A stretch of DNA of 64,000 bases from Pseudomonas sp. Ant30-3 (GTDB lineage Bacteria; Pseudomonadota; Gammaproteobacteria; Pseudomonadales; Pseudomonadaceae): positions 1-64,000 of the forward strand of contig NZ_JMCL01000001.1 of NCBI RefSeq assembly GCF_000690905.1, given 5' to 3'. Shown piece after piece: positions 41,477-51,808 of this stretch. The position numbers were made by a program, and so were the translations under genes. Within the stretch, counting starts at the first letter, position 1. Each line of letters opens with the position of its first letter. The notes beneath the pieces were generated by a model, which was not told the origin of the DNA, did not search any database, and saw only the letters and a program-made list of their open reading frames with translations.

Positions 41477-42247
41477 TCAGAACGCCGGCACGACCGCGCC
41501 TTTGTACTTCTCGATAATGAACGCTTTGACTTCCGGGCTGTGCAGCGCGGCGATCAGTTTCTTCATGTCTTCGCTGTCTTTTTCTTCCGGGCGCGCAACG
41601 AGGATGTTCACGTAAGGCGAATCGCTGCCTTCGATGACCAATGCATCCTTGGCCGGATCAAGCTTGGCTTCCAGCGCGTAGTTGGTGTTGATCAGCGCCA
41701 GGTCAACCTGGGTCAGCACGCGCGGGATGGTCGCCGCTTCCAGTTCTCGGAATTTCAGGTCCTTGGAGTTCTCGGTGATGTCCTTGACGGTCGACAGGAT
41801 ATCGTTCGAGTTCTTCAGTTTGATCAAGCCAGCCCGCGCCAGCAGCAAGAGTGCGCGGCCGCCGTTGGTGGCGTCGTTCGGGATCACCACGTGGGCGCCG
41901 CCAGGCAATTCGGTCAGCGCTTTGTACTTGCTCGAGTAAGCGCCCAGTGGCTCCAGGTGCACACCGGCAACCGAGACCAGATTGGTGCCCTTGGCCTTAT
42001 TGAACTCATCGAGGTACGGCTGGTGCTGGAAGAAGTTGGCGTCGAGGCGTTTTTCGGCCACTTGCACGTTTGGCTGAATGTAATCGGTGAAGACTTTAAC
42101 CTGCAGGTCCACGCCTTCTTTGGCCAGAGCCGGTTTGACGAATTCGAGGATTTCCGCGTGCGGGACCGGGGTGGCCGCGACGGTCAGCGTCTCGGCGTGG
42201 GCGGAAAACGCTGTAACGGCAGCCAATGCGACGAGTAATTTTTTCAT
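41477..42247 (-). CDS. metQ: methionine ABC transporter substrate-binding protein
   Basis: This 256-aa periplasmic binding protein of the MetQ/NlpA family has the signature LTVAATPVPHAEILEFVKP, DYIQPNVQVAEKRLDANFFQHQPYLDEFN and IPNDATNGGRALLLL. Unlike many homologues it has an ordinary signal peptide (MKKLLVALAAVTAFSAHA|E) with no lipobox cysteine, so it should be soluble in the periplasm. It is the last gene of metN-metI-metQ. Specificity for methionine is inferred from the family; related proteins can take D-methionine or other S-compounds. Confidence 0.93.
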   Translation of the reverse strand: MKKLLVALAAVTAFSAHAETLTVAATPVPHAEILEFVKPALAKEGVDLQVKVFTDYIQPNVQVAEKRLDANFFQHQPYLDEFNKAKGTNLVSVAGVHLEPLGAYSSKYKALTELPGGAHVVIPNDATNGGRALLLLARAGLIKLKNSNDILSTVKDITENSKDLKFRELEAATIPRVLTQVDLALINTNYALEAKLDPAKDALVIEGSDSPYVNILVARPEEKDSEDMKKLIAALHSPEVKAFIIEKYKGAVVPAF

Positions 42248-42306
42248 TCAGCTAACTCCATGTGGGCGCCCGTTTGGCGCCTGCCAGCGAATGGCCGGCT
42301 CATTTG

Positions 42307-42981
42307 TCATTTACGAGAGAAGTGCACAACCAGCTTGTCGCCGATGGTTTGTAAAATCTGTACCAACACGATCAGCAGCACAACGGTGACAACCATCACG
42401 TCGTCCTGGAAACGCTGATAACCATAGCGAATAGCCAGATCACCCAAACCGCCGGCGCCGACTACACCGGCCATGGCGGTATAGCCTACCAAGGCGATAG
42501 CGGTCACGGTGATAGCCGCGATGATGCCGGGACGCGCTTCGGGCAACAGGGCTTTCATGACGATCTGCCGAGTCGATGCGCCCATGGCCTGAGTCGCCTC
42601 GATAATGCCGCGATCAACCTCACGCAACGCGGTTTCCACCAGTCGGGCGAAAAACGTCGAAGCGCCCACCACCAGCGGTGGAATAGCGCCAGCAACCCCC
42701 AACGAAGTCCCCGTAATGAGGATGGTCGTTGGAATCATCACGATCAGCAGAATAATAAAGGGCAGTGAACGAATCGCGTTGATCACGAACGACAGCACAG
42801 AGTAGACGCCTTTTTGCTCAAGCAATTGGCGCGGACTGCACAGGAACAGCAGGACACCCAACGGCAGACCAATAAGGACGGTGAAGAACAGGGAGCTGCT
42901 GAGCATGATCATGGTATCGCTGGTCGCAATCCAGATATCCGCCCAGTCGACATTGTCGAAGTAATGCAGCAAACCTTCCAT
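42307..42981 (-). CDS. metI: methionine ABC transporter permease
   Basis: This 224-aa permease has five predicted transmembrane helices and the EAA loop (IIEATQAMGASTRQIVMKALLPEARPGII) that contacts the ATPase. It is translationally coupled with metN (stop and start share one base, TGATG). Family and length match MetI. It forms the membrane pore of the MetNIQ importer. Confidence 0.94.
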   Translation of the reverse strand: MEGLLHYFDNVDWADIWIATSDTMIMLSSSLFFTVLIGLPLGVLLFLCSPRQLLEQKGVYSVLSFVINAIRSLPFIILLIVMIPTTILITGTSLGVAGAIPPLVVGASTFFARLVETALREVDRGIIEATQAMGASTRQIVMKALLPEARPGIIAAITVTAIALVGYTAMAGVVGAGGLGDLAIRYGYQRFQDDVMVVTVVLLIVLVQILQTIGDKLVVHFSRK

Positions 42982-43988
42982 CAGCGCAGTACCTCCATGT
43001 GAACGTCGGCTGCGGTGAAGCGCGCAAACGCCGCCTCCATGTCGCCGCCGGTAATCGCCAGGGTCAGTTGGCCGTAAGGCACGTCTTTGATGCGGTCGAT
43101 GCGACCGGCAAGAATGCTGTAATCCACGCCCGTTTCGCGAGCGACGGTGCCGAGCAACGGCGCGTAGGTCGCTTCGCCCTGGAACGTCAGACGCACGATG
43201 CGGCCCGGGACATGAGCGAAGTCATCGCGTTGTTCGCTTTCATCGATCTGCTCATCTTCCTGCACGAAGCGCTTGGTCGTCGGGTGTTTCGGGTGCAGAA
43301 ACACGTCGGCGACGGAGCCTTGCTCAACAATCACGCCCGCGTCCATTACAGCCACCTGGTCGCACACGCGGCGGATCACGTCCATCTCATGGGTGATCAG
43401 CACGATGGTCAGCTTCAACTCGCGATTGATCTCGGCCAGCAGTTGCAGGACCGACGCAGTGGTCTGCGGGTCCAGCGCGCTGGTGGCTTCATCGCACAAC
43501 AGAATTTTCGGTTTGGTCGCCAACGCGCGGGCAATGCCGACGCGCTGCTTCTGGCCGCCGGACAATTGCGCCGGATACTTTTTGGCGTGGTCAGACAGGC
43601 CGACTCGCGCTAACAGTTCTGCGACGCGCTGGTCGATCTCGCTACGGGACAGTTCACCGGCCAGGGTCAACGGCAACGCAACGTTGTCGGCGACGGTCTT
43701 GGAGGCCAGCAGATTAAAATGCTGGAAGATCATCCCGACCTGCTGACGGAAGCGCCGCAGGCTGTTGGCATCCAGCGCGGTAACTTCTTCGCCGTCGACG
43801 AAGATCTTGCCGCCGCTGGAGTTTTCCAGGCGATTGATCAGACGCAGCAGGGTACTTTTTCCCGCACCGGAATGACCAATCAGGCCGAAAACCTGACCGT
43901 TCTCAATCGACAGACTGGTCGGATGCAGGGCGGGAATGTCCCTACCGGCGACGCGGTAGGTTTTATGGACGTTTTGAAACTCGATCAC
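42981..43988 (-). CDS. metN: methionine ABC transporter ATP-binding protein
   Basis: This 335-aa ATPase has Walker [10 protein letters not shown], the signature [16 protein letters not shown], Walker [13 protein letters not shown] and a C-terminal regulatory ACT-like domain (about residues 265-335) that senses methionine in E. coli MetN. The start is a GTG at 43988 ([11 protein letters not shown]) with AAGG 8 nt upstream. It is first in the leftward metNIQ operon and divergent from katE. Confidence 0.95.
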   Translation of the reverse strand: MIEFQNVHKTYRVAGRDIPALHPTSLSIENGQVFGLIGHSGAGKSTLLRLINRLENSSGGKIFVDGEEVTALDANSLRRFRQQVGMIFQHFNLLASKTVADNVALPLTLAGELSRSEIDQRVAELLARVGLSDHAKKYPAQLSGGQKQRVGIARALATKPKILLCDEATSALDPQTTASVLQLLAEINRELKLTIVLITHEMDVIRRVCDQVAVMDAGVIVEQGSVADVFLHPKHPTTKRFVQEDEQIDESEQRDDFAHVPGRIVRLTFQGEATYAPLLGTVARETGVDYSILAGRIDRIKDVPYGQLTLAITGGDMEAAFARFTAADVHMEVLR

Positions 43989-44251
43989 GTAGCGAACCTT
44001 GTGGGGCGCGTTGGAAAAGGATCAGCGGTTAGCCGGGCGCGCATTTTAGCCTGTCCGTATAGAGGTTCTTAGCATTTATTTCGCATTGATCCTGCGATTT
44101 GGCAATAACGCGATCAAAGGTAAGAAAAAAGGAACGCCGCAAAAGGTCATCAGTCACTAATAAAGCAACTCACACCGCCCCCGGTGCCGTGACCGGGGAA
44201 TGGACAAGCATCCTGGCTACGACGGGAATCGCAACGAGGAGTTTACGACTG

Positions 44252-46390
44252 ATGAGTACGAAAAAACCTGCCGCCCCAACAAGCGCGCTGGCCGGGACCG
44301 ACACCCTGGACCGCAGCAACACCAATGCCAAGCTGGAAAGCCTGGAACAATTTCGCTCCGATGCTACCGATCAGGCCCTGCGCACTAACCAGGGCGTAAA
44401 GATCGCGGATAACCAGAACACCTTGAAAGTCGGCGCTCGCGGCCCATCGCTGCTGGAAGACTTCATCATGCGTGAAAAAATCACGCACTTTGACCATGAA
44501 CGCATTCCAGAGCGCATCGTGCATGCCCGCGGTACCGGCGCTCATGGTTACTTTCAGACCTACGAAAATCATTCCGCACTGACCAAGGCCGGTTTCCTGC
44601 AAGACCCTGGGAAAAAAACCCCGGTGTTCACACGCTTTTCCACGGTGCAAGGCCCACGCGGTTCGGGCGATACCGTGCGCGACGTACGCGGTTTTGCCGT
44701 GAAGTTTTTCACCGACGAAGGCAACTTCGATCTGGTCGGCAACAACATGCCGGTCTTCTTCATTCAGGACGCGATCAAGTTTCCTGACTTCGTGCACGCG
44801 GTAAAACCTGAACCGCATAACGAAATTCCTACCGGCGGCTCGGCCCACGATACCTTCTGGGATTTTGTCTCGCTGGTGCCGGAATCGGCGCACATGGTTA
44901 TCTGGGCGATGTCCGACCGGGCGATCCCGAAAAGCCTGCGCAGCATGCAGGGTTTCGGTGTGCACACGTTCCGTCTGATCAACGCCGAAGGCAAATCGCG
45001 CTTCGTCAAATTCCACTGGCGCCCGTCTGCCGGCACCTGCTCGCTGGTCTGGGATGAAGCCCAGAAACTGGCGGGTAAAGACACCGATTACCACCGTCGC
45101 GACCTGTGGGAAGCGATCGAGATGGGCGACTACCCGGAATGGGAACTCGGCGTTCAGATCGTCGAGGAAGAAAACGAACATTCCTTCGATTTCGACATTC
45201 TCGACCCGACCAAAATCATTCCCGAGGAAATCGTTCCGATCACGCCACTGGGCAAAATGGTGCTCAACCGTAACCCGGACAATTTCTTTGCCGAAGTGGA
45301 GCAGGTCGCGTTTTGTCCTGGCCATATCGTGCCGGGGATCGATTTCTCCAATGATCCGCTGCTGCAAGGTCGATTGTTTTCCTACACCGATACGCAGATC
45401 AGCCGACTCGGTGGGCCGAACTTCCATGAAATCCCGATCAACCGTCCAGTTGCACCGTTCCACAACGGCCAGCGGGATGCGTTGCATCGCACCACGATCG
45501 ACAAGGGACGCGCTTCTTACGAACCGAACTCCATCGATGGCGGCTGGCCGAAAGAGACTCCGCCTGCTGCACAGGATGGCGGTTTCGAGTCGTATCCAGA
45601 GCGCATCGATGCGAACAAGATTCGTCAACGCAGCGAATCGTTCAGTGACCACTTCTCGCAAGCGCGGCTGTTCTTCCACAGCATGAGCAAGCACGAGCAA
45701 GAGCACATCATCGCGGCGTACAGCTTCGAGCTGGGCAAAGTCGAGCGTGAGTACATTCGTGCCCGTGAAGTGAACGAGATTCTCGCCAACATTGACCTGG
45801 AACTGGCGGCTCGCGTTGCCAAGAACCTTGGCCTGCCAGCACCGAAAGCCGGCACTGTCGACGTGCCGAAAACCTCTCTGGACCGCTCGCCAGCGTTAAG
45901 CCAGGCCAACCTGCTGCCGGGCGACATCAAGACTCGTAAAGTTGCGATTCTGGCGGCTAACGGCGTCGATGGCGCGGCGATCGATGCAATGAAGGCTGCG
46001 CTGAAAGCTGAAGGCGCGCATGCCAAATTGCTCGGCCCGACCTCGGCGCCGGTGACGACAGCGGACGGCAAAGCGCTGCCAGTTGATGCGTCGATGGAAG
46101 GCATGCCGTCCATTGCGTTCGATGCGGTATTCGTTCCGGGCGGCGCGGCGTCGATCAAGGCGTTGAGCGGTGATGGCGTCGCGTTGCACTACGTGCTCGA
46201 AGCGTACAAGCACCTGAAGGCGATCGCCCTGCATGGCGAAGCCAAGCAGTTGCTGGATGTGCTGAAACTGGAAGTCGATGCGGGACTGGTCGTGGGCACG
46301 GATGCGAGCCTGATCAAGCCGTTCTTCGCTGCGATTGCACAGCATCGGGTCTGGGATCGCGAACCTAAAGCCAAGGCTGTTCCGGCTTAA
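44252..46390 (+). CDS. katE: large-subunit catalase HPII
   Basis: This 712-aa monofunctional haem catalase destroys hydrogen peroxide. His91 in [12 protein letters not shown] is the catalytic histidine, [18 protein letters not shown] carries the distal Asn, and [18 protein letters not shown] contains the haem-ligand Tyr. Residues after about 560 form the flavodoxin-like C-terminal domain ([19 protein letters not shown]) found only in large catalases. The start is ATG 44252 (MSTKKPAAP) with GAGGAG upstream; the frame runs 51 codons further 5' in a basic stretch unlike the family. It appears monocistronic and is probably a stationary-phase gene. Confidence 0.95.
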   Translation: MSTKKPAAPTSALAGTDTLDRSNTNAKLESLEQFRSDATDQALRTNQGVKIADNQNTLKVGARGPSLLEDFIMREKITHFDHERIPERIVHARGTGAHGYFQTYENHSALTKAGFLQDPGKKTPVFTRFSTVQGPRGSGDTVRDVRGFAVKFFTDEGNFDLVGNNMPVFFIQDAIKFPDFVHAVKPEPHNEIPTGGSAHDTFWDFVSLVPESAHMVIWAMSDRAIPKSLRSMQGFGVHTFRLINAEGKSRFVKFHWRPSAGTCSLVWDEAQKLAGKDTDYHRRDLWEAIEMGDYPEWELGVQIVEEENEHSFDFDILDPTKIIPEEIVPITPLGKMVLNRNPDNFFAEVEQVAFCPGHIVPGIDFSNDPLLQGRLFSYTDTQISRLGGPNFHEIPINRPVAPFHNGQRDALHRTTIDKGRASYEPNSIDGGWPKETPPAAQDGGFESYPERIDANKIRQRSESFSDHFSQARLFFHSMSKHEQEHIIAAYSFELGKVEREYIRAREVNEILANIDLELAARVAKNLGLPAPKAGTVDVPKTSLDRSPALSQANLLPGDIKTRKVAILAANGVDGAAIDAMKAALKAEGAHAKLLGPTSAPVTTADGKALPVDASMEGMPSIAFDAVFVPGGAASIKALSGDGVALHYVLEAYKHLKAIALHGEAKQLLDVLKLEVDAGLVVGTDASLIKPFFAAIAQHRVWDREPKAKAVPA

Positions 46391-46417
46391 GGTCGTGCTG
46401 CGATAGCAAGGACGCTT

Positions 46418-46505
46418 TCGCGAGCAGGCTCGCTCCCACAATTCATCTCAGTGGCTCACACAATTGTGTAAGCCGGAGGTCAAATGTGGGAGCGAGCTTG
46501 CTCCG
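46418..46505. repeat. REPIN
   Basis: TTCGCGAGCAGGCTCGCTCCCACAA (46418-46442) and TGTGGGAGCGAGCTTGCTCC (46486-46505) are inverted copies. The centre contains the palindrome ACACAATTGTGT (46459-46470). It lies between convergent genes. Confidence 0.85.
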
Positions 46506-46526
46506 GGCGGCGTTCCGACGACGCTC

Positions 46527-47243
46527 TTACGGTTTACGCGGACTCAATACCATCTGCGCCGGGATATTACGCAACAACTGCTTCTCCAGGTTCAGCTCGA
46601 ACGCTGAATCCAGCCTCTTCACACGCTTGTTCAGCAATGTCGTCAACCAAGGGAAATCCTGGTTGCGCGGCGCCTGAATACTCACATCGCACTGGTAATT
46701 CACCACGTCGGCCGCAATCGCGTCCAACTGCCGGCGAAGCTTGGCCATGTCAGTAAGATTCAACGCCACCGTGGTGCTTTCTGCTGTCGGATCGATCACT
46801 TTCGCCGGCGGCTTGGCTTCGGCTGCCTGAAGTGCAGCCTCAGCTTTTTCCAGCTCGGCTTTGCGCGCTTCAGCAATGGCACCGTTGACTCCGCCAGTCA
46901 GCGCTGGAGCCTTGGGCATCAACACCCGGGCGCGGCTCAGTGCTGTGGCGGCCGCGTTGACGTCACCTTTCTGCAGAACGATCTGGCTGCGGCGCAGATA
47001 GGCTTCAGCCAATTGCCGCTGGTATTGCTCAAGGGATTGATCATTAGGTGATGCGGCCTGCAAAGCAGCCAACTGCCCTTCGGCGGTGGCTAGCTCGCTG
47101 CTGGCTAGGCTTTGCTCCAGCTGCGCGATGGCCGTGGCCCGCGCGTCGGGGGCTTCAGTAGCCGCCGGTGGCGTGCTTTGGCAGGCACCCAGTAGCAGAG
47201 AAAATGCGACAAGGAGCAGATAACGGGAGGCGAACGGCTTCAT
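46527..47243 (-). CDS. PA5502-family lipoprotein
   Basis: This 238-aa predicted lipoprotein has signal peptide MKPFASRYLLLVAFSLLLGAC with the lipobox Cys at 21. The mature part is Ala/Leu/Gln-rich and helical, with TPR-like repeats (AEGQLAALQAASPNDQSLEQYQ; LRRSQIVLQKGDVNAAATALSRA) and a C-terminal DVSIQAPRNQDFPWLTTLL segment. Encoded 37 bp after znuB on the same strand, it may be co-transcribed with the zinc-uptake genes, as for PA5502. Direct involvement in zinc handling is not shown by any motif. Confidence 0.88.
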   Translation of the reverse strand: MKPFASRYLLLVAFSLLLGACQSTPPAATEAPDARATAIAQLEQSLASSELATAEGQLAALQAASPNDQSLEQYQRQLAEAYLRRSQIVLQKGDVNAAATALSRARVLMPKAPALTGGVNGAIAEARKAELEKAEAALQAAEAKPPAKVIDPTAESTTVALNLTDMAKLRRQLDAIAADVVNYQCDVSIQAPRNQDFPWLTTLLNKRVKRLDSAFELNLEKQLLRNIPAQMVLSPRKP

Positions 47244-47280
47244 TCCTGCGACTCTCTATTTGCGCAAAAAACGAGCAAGT

Positions 47281-48061
47281 CTACACCCCTCGACGGGGCA
47301 GAACAAAACTCAGCAAAAACAACCCGGCGGCTGCAACCACAATCGATGGCCCCGCCGGGGTGTCCTTGAACCAGGATAAGGCCAGCCCGCCACACACCGC
47401 GAGCATGCCCAGCAGGCTCGCGCCCAGGGCCATCTGCTCGGGCGAGCGGGCGTGACGTTGTGCCGCAGCGGCCGGGATGATCAGCAGCGAGGTAATCAGC
47501 AGCACACCAACGATTTTCATCGCTACGGCGATAACCACGGCAATCAACAGCATCAACGTCAAGCGCAACGCCGGTACCGGCAAGCCCTCCACTCTGGCCA
47601 GCTCTTCATGGACAGTAATTGCCAGCAACGGGCGCCAAAGCGCCACCAAAAGCCCCAAAACCGCCGCGCTGCCGCCGAGAATCCACGCCAGGTCGGTCGG
47701 ACTGATCGCCAGCAAATCGCCGAACAGATAAGCCATCAGGTCGATCCGCACCTCGTGCATGAAGCTTAGTACCACCAGGCCCAAAGAGAGCGTGCTGGGT
47801 GCGAGAATTCCCAAAAGCGTGTCGGACGCCAGCGGCTGGCGCTGTTGCAACGTCACCAGCAGCACCGCCAGCAGCAGACAGCCGACGGTCACCGCCACCG
47901 CCGGGCTGACGTCCAGCAGAAAGCCCAAGGCCACGCCGAGCAATGCTGCATGGGAAAGGGTGTCGCCAAAATAGGCCATGCGCCGCCAGACCACGAATGA
48001 TCCCAACGGCCCCGCGACCAGCGCCAGAGCCAGGCCTGCAAGCAGGGCGTAAAGCAGAAAA

Positions 48062-48069
<8 letters not shown>
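47281..48069 (-). CDS. znuB: zinc ABC transporter permease
   Basis: This 262-aa permease of the ABC-3 family has about eight transmembrane helices ([40 protein letters not shown]). It forms the inner-membrane channel of the high-affinity zinc importer ZnuABC. The start is ATG 48069, 8 bp inside the end of znuC; the longer open frame has no similarity. Zur control of the operon is expected. Confidence 0.95.
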
Positions 48070-48846
<777 letters not shown>

Positions 48847-48847
<1 letters not shown>

Positions 48848-49329
48848 CAAGCCCCCTGGCAGCCCGAGCAGAGACCGACCACTTCAACCGTCTGGCTTTC
48901 CACGATGAAGCCAACATCCAGAGCGCTGCTGACAATCGCGTCGCTGATGGATTTCTGTTCCAACTCGATGGCGGCGTGGCATTCGCGGCAGATCAGGAAC
49001 TGGCCCTGATGCGCGTGCTCCGGGTGGTTGCAGCCAACAAAGGCATTCAGCGAGGAGATACGGTGCACCAGGCCGTTTTCCAGGAGGAAATCCAGCGCAC
49101 GGTAAACAGTCGGCGGTGCGGCGCGGCGACCGTCCTGCTCACTGAGCACGGCAAGGATGTCGTAGGCGCCCAACGGCTTGTGACTTTGCCAGACCAGTTC
49201 CAGCACCCGCCGACGCAGCGCGGTCAGGCGCAGGCCTTGACGGGCGCACAAGGCATCGGCCTCCGACAGAGCGCTGTGAACGCAATGAGAGTGGTCGTGG
49301 GGACGGCTGGCTATCGGAGTTTTTGGCAT
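48847..49329 (-). CDS. zur: zinc uptake regulator, Fur family
   Basis: This 160-aa Fur-family repressor has a winged-helix domain ([24 protein letters not shown]...[20 protein letters not shown]) and the zinc-binding cysteines CRECH (about residues 119-123) and CSGC near the C-terminus. The N-terminus is His-rich. With zinc it should repress znuA and its own operon zur-znuC-znuB. It is also known as Np20 in P. aeruginosa (PA5499). Confidence 0.94.
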
Positions 49330-49355
49330 GGGCGGCGACGAGTTTTGTGAGAGAC

Positions 49356-49368
49356 GTTATTATGTTAC
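49356..49368. promoter_or_regulatory. candidate Zur box between zur and znuA
   Basis: GTTATTATGTTAC is an imperfect dyad resembling the core of gammaproteobacterial Zur sites (GTTATA-type half-sites). It lies in the 66-bp divergent gap, where one site could control both operons. The match is partial. Confidence 0.5.
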
Positions 49369-49395
49369 CCGTTCTCGCCTCTTCGAGTGGTCATC

Positions 49396-50316
49396 GTGTC
49401 CCGACTTTTTTCCGTGTTTGTCGCTTTTTTCGCAAGTTTTTTACTGCTTGGCTCGGCCCAGGCCGACGTCAAGGTCCTGACCAGCATCAAGCCGCTGCAG
49501 CTGATTGCTGCAGCGGTGCAGGACGGTGTGTCGATCCCGGAAGTGCTGCTGCCGCCGGGCGCATCGCCGCATAACTATGCGCTGCGCCCTTCCGACGTAC
49601 GGAAGGTGCAGTCGGTCGATCTGCTTTACTGGATCGGTCCGGACATGGAAGGCTTCATGCCCCGCGTGCTCAACGGCCGCACGTTGCCGAGTGTTGCAGT
49701 ACAGGACCTTCCAGGCATGAAACTTCGCCGTTTCGCCGAAGATAGCCACTCCCATTCCGACGAAGCGGACGACCATGACCATGATCATCGTCCCGGCACC
49801 CTCGACGCGCATTTGTGGTTGTCGCCACTCAACGCGCGGGTAATCGCGGCAAAAATGACCGCTGACTTGAGTGCCGCCGATCCCGCCAACGCAGCGCGGT
49901 ATCAAAGCAACCTGAAAGCATTCGATGAACGTCTGGATGCGCTGGACCTGCGTTTGAAGGCGCGTCTGGCGGGGATCGCGGGCAAACCTTATTTCGTTTT
50001 CCATGAAGCGTTCGACTATTTCGAAGAGGCTTACGGCCTCAAGCACGCCGGTGTATTCAGCGTCGCCGCAGAGGTCCAGCCCGGCGCCCAGCACGTAGCG
50101 GCGATGCGCACACGATTGCAGGAAGTGGGCAAGACGTGCGTGTTCAGCGAGCCGCCGCTACGCCCACGCCTGGCGGAAACGCTGGTGGCGGGGTTGCCGG
50201 TGAAACTGGCAGAACTGGATGCGTTAGGCGGATACACGCCAGCGACTGCTCAGGGGTATGAGCAGGTGCTGGAGAAGTTGGGGAATGAGCTGGCGGGGTG
50301 CCTGGAGTCGTTGTAG
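49396..50316 (+). CDS. znuA: zinc ABC transporter substrate-binding protein
   Basis: This 306-aa periplasmic zinc-binding protein has a signal peptide (SRLFSVFVAFFASFLLLGSAQA|D), cluster A-1 fold motifs KVLTSIKPLQLIAAAV and PPGASPHNYALRPSD with a zinc-ligand His, a His/Asp-rich loop (HSHSDEADDHDHDH, about residues 119-132) and FVFHEAFDYFEE carrying further ligands. GTG 49396 gives the best signal peptide; an in-frame GTG at 49387 is an alternative. Divergent from zur-znuCB across a possible Zur box, and ended by a long hairpin. Confidence 0.94.
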   Translation: MSRLFSVFVAFFASFLLLGSAQADVKVLTSIKPLQLIAAAVQDGVSIPEVLLPPGASPHNYALRPSDVRKVQSVDLLYWIGPDMEGFMPRVLNGRTLPSVAVQDLPGMKLRRFAEDSHSHSDEADDHDHDHRPGTLDAHLWLSPLNARVIAAKMTADLSAADPANAARYQSNLKAFDERLDALDLRLKARLAGIAGKPYFVFHEAFDYFEEAYGLKHAGVFSVAAEVQPGAQHVAAMRTRLQEVGKTCVFSEPPLRPRLAETLVAGLPVKLAELDALGGYTPATAQGYEQVLEKLGNELAGCLESL

Positions 50317-50340
50317 TGCAGTAAGTTGTGTCGACTCCAA

Positions 50341-50429
50341 TCGCGGGCAAGCCACGCTCCCACAGGGTTTGTGTCGTTCGCCAATAGTGTGAACGGCACA
50401 AAACCTGTGGGAGCGTGGCTTGCCCGCGA
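50341..50429. repeat. long near-perfect inverted repeat (REPIN type)
   Basis: TCGCGGGCAAGCCACGCTCC...CACAGG (50341-50366) and its exact complement (50404-50429) enclose further pairing (GTGTCGTTC / GAACGGCAC), giving a stem of about 40 bp with one bulge. It separates convergent znuA and thrB and could end both transcripts. Confidence 0.9.
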
Positions 50430-50434
50430 TGCTT

Positions 50435-51385
50435 TTAAAGGGCGAAAGGCAGCGGTGTGCTGACCTTCTGCCGTTGCGCCAGGCGCCGCTGAAACTCCAT
50501 CGGGTCATGAATCAACACGTCCTGGCCGGCAAACGACTCCGCTGCAATCAGGCGCGACAGCCAAAACCGCACACACGCCACGCGCAGCATGGTCGGCCAC
50601 AACTCGGCCTCGGCCGCGGTGAACGGACGCAGTGCCGCATACGCTCCCAGCAACGCCCTCGCCCGCGGCCCGTCGATGACGCCGTCGTCGTCCGAGCACC
50701 AGTCGTTCAACGCAATGGCCACGTCGTACAACATCGGCCCTGAGCAGGCATTGTAGAAATCGATCAGACCGGTCAGGTGCGTGCCTTCAAACATCGCGTT
50801 ATCACGGAACAGGTCGGCGTGGATATTGGCGCGTGGCAATGCCAGGATTTTCGCTTTCTGCTGTGCGATTTCTTCCAGCGCTCGCTGCAACAGACCTTGC
50901 TGCTCGTCATTCAGATGCGACAGCAGTTGAGTGCCCTCTTCCTGCATCCAGTCCAGCCCGCGATCGGTTTTGCGCTTGATCATGTTGTCGCGCGTCGCCA
51001 GGTGCAGGTGCCCCAGCAACTCGCCGACCTGAGCGCAATGCTGCGCATTGGCCTGTTTGATGTGTTTACCAGCCAGGCGCGGCTGCAACAGGGCAGGCTT
51101 GCCGGCGAGCTCACGCAAGGCGACGCCATCGATGGTGCGCAACGCGTAAGGCACCGGCAGGTCGGCGCCATGCAGCACGTCGAGCAGCTCGATGAAGAAC
51201 GGCATTTCCTGGACCGGACCACGCTCCACCAGCGTCAGAACGAATTCGCCCTGCTCCAGGCTGATAAAGAAATTGGTGTTTTCGCTACCGGCGGCAATCC
51301 CCTGGAAATCAAGCAGGCGGCCGAGCCCGTAAGGGGCGAGAAAGGTTTCCAGCTCGGGCCGAGCCAGCGGGGTGAACACAGACAT
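50435..51385 (-). CDS. thrB: homoserine kinase (type II, ThrB)
   Basis: This 316-aa kinase phosphorylates L-homoserine in threonine biosynthesis. It belongs to the aminoglycoside-phosphotransferase-like fold used by pseudomonad ThrB, not the GHMP fold of E. coli. The catalytic loop is ANIHADLFRDN (HxD...N) followed by GLIDFYNACSGP supplying the metal Asp. The N-terminus MSVFTPLARPELETFLAPYGLG is typical. It is encoded 58 bp after the DUF2782 gene on the same strand, probably one transcript. Confidence 0.95.
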   Translation of the reverse strand: MSVFTPLARPELETFLAPYGLGRLLDFQGIAAGSENTNFFISLEQGEFVLTLVERGPVQEMPFFIELLDVLHGADLPVPYALRTIDGVALRELAGKPALLQPRLAGKHIKQANAQHCAQVGELLGHLHLATRDNMIKRKTDRGLDWMQEEGTQLLSHLNDEQQGLLQRALEEIAQQKAKILALPRANIHADLFRDNAMFEGTHLTGLIDFYNACSGPMLYDVAIALNDWCSDDDGVIDGPRARALLGAYAALRPFTAAEAELWPTMLRVACVRFWLSRLIAAESFAGQDVLIHDPMEFQRRLAQRQKVSTPLPFAL

Positions 51386-51443
51386 TTTTTAACTGCCAGT
51401 ACGGGCGCCGCTGCTTGAGCCAACGCCGGTTGAAATTAAGAAA

Positions 51444-51734
51444 CTACTTCCACTCGAAAATCTTCCACGACGGTATCAGCATATCCGGCTGATCCGAGCG
51501 GATGAAATTCGCATCGCTACCGTCTGCTCGCACCAGAAAATACGGTGGTGCGCCCTTCGGCGTGACCTTGATCGCATACAGGAATCCGTTTTGGCGGTAC
51601 TCCTGAATAACCTTGTCCCCTTCCGTGCGGATCGTGACGTCAGGTTCGGATGTCGGCGCATCATCGGCAGCCATGACAGCCAGCGGTGCGATTGCAAACA
51701 AGCCAGCCAGCAGCAAGCGATTTAGTGTGCGCAT
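51444..51734 (-). CDS. DUF2782 domain-containing exported protein
   Basis: This 96-aa protein has a signal peptide (NRLLLAGLFAIAPLAVMA|A) and a DUF2782 core: EPDVTIRTEGDKVIQEYRQNG, FLYAIKVTPKGAPPYFLV and IPSWKIFEWK. DUF2782 proteins are small, periplasmic and of unknown function, often encoded between polA and thrB in Pseudomonas (PA5494). ATG 51734. Divergent from polA across 74 bp. Confidence 0.9.
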   Translation of the reverse strand: MRTLNRLLLAGLFAIAPLAVMAADDAPTSEPDVTIRTEGDKVIQEYRQNGFLYAIKVTPKGAPPYFLVRADGSDANFIRSDQPDMLIPSWKIFEWK

Positions 51735-51808
51735 GATAACCTTGTCCCTTTGTCGTCAATGGTCCCGCTATTCTAGCGCCGGACCCGCCGAAAAGGTTGA
51801 TCGTGCTC

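Noticed and set aside
44099..44251. 51-codon N-terminal extension of KatE
   Set aside because: The basic sequence is unlike catalases, and ATG 44252 has GAGGAG and the family N-terminus.
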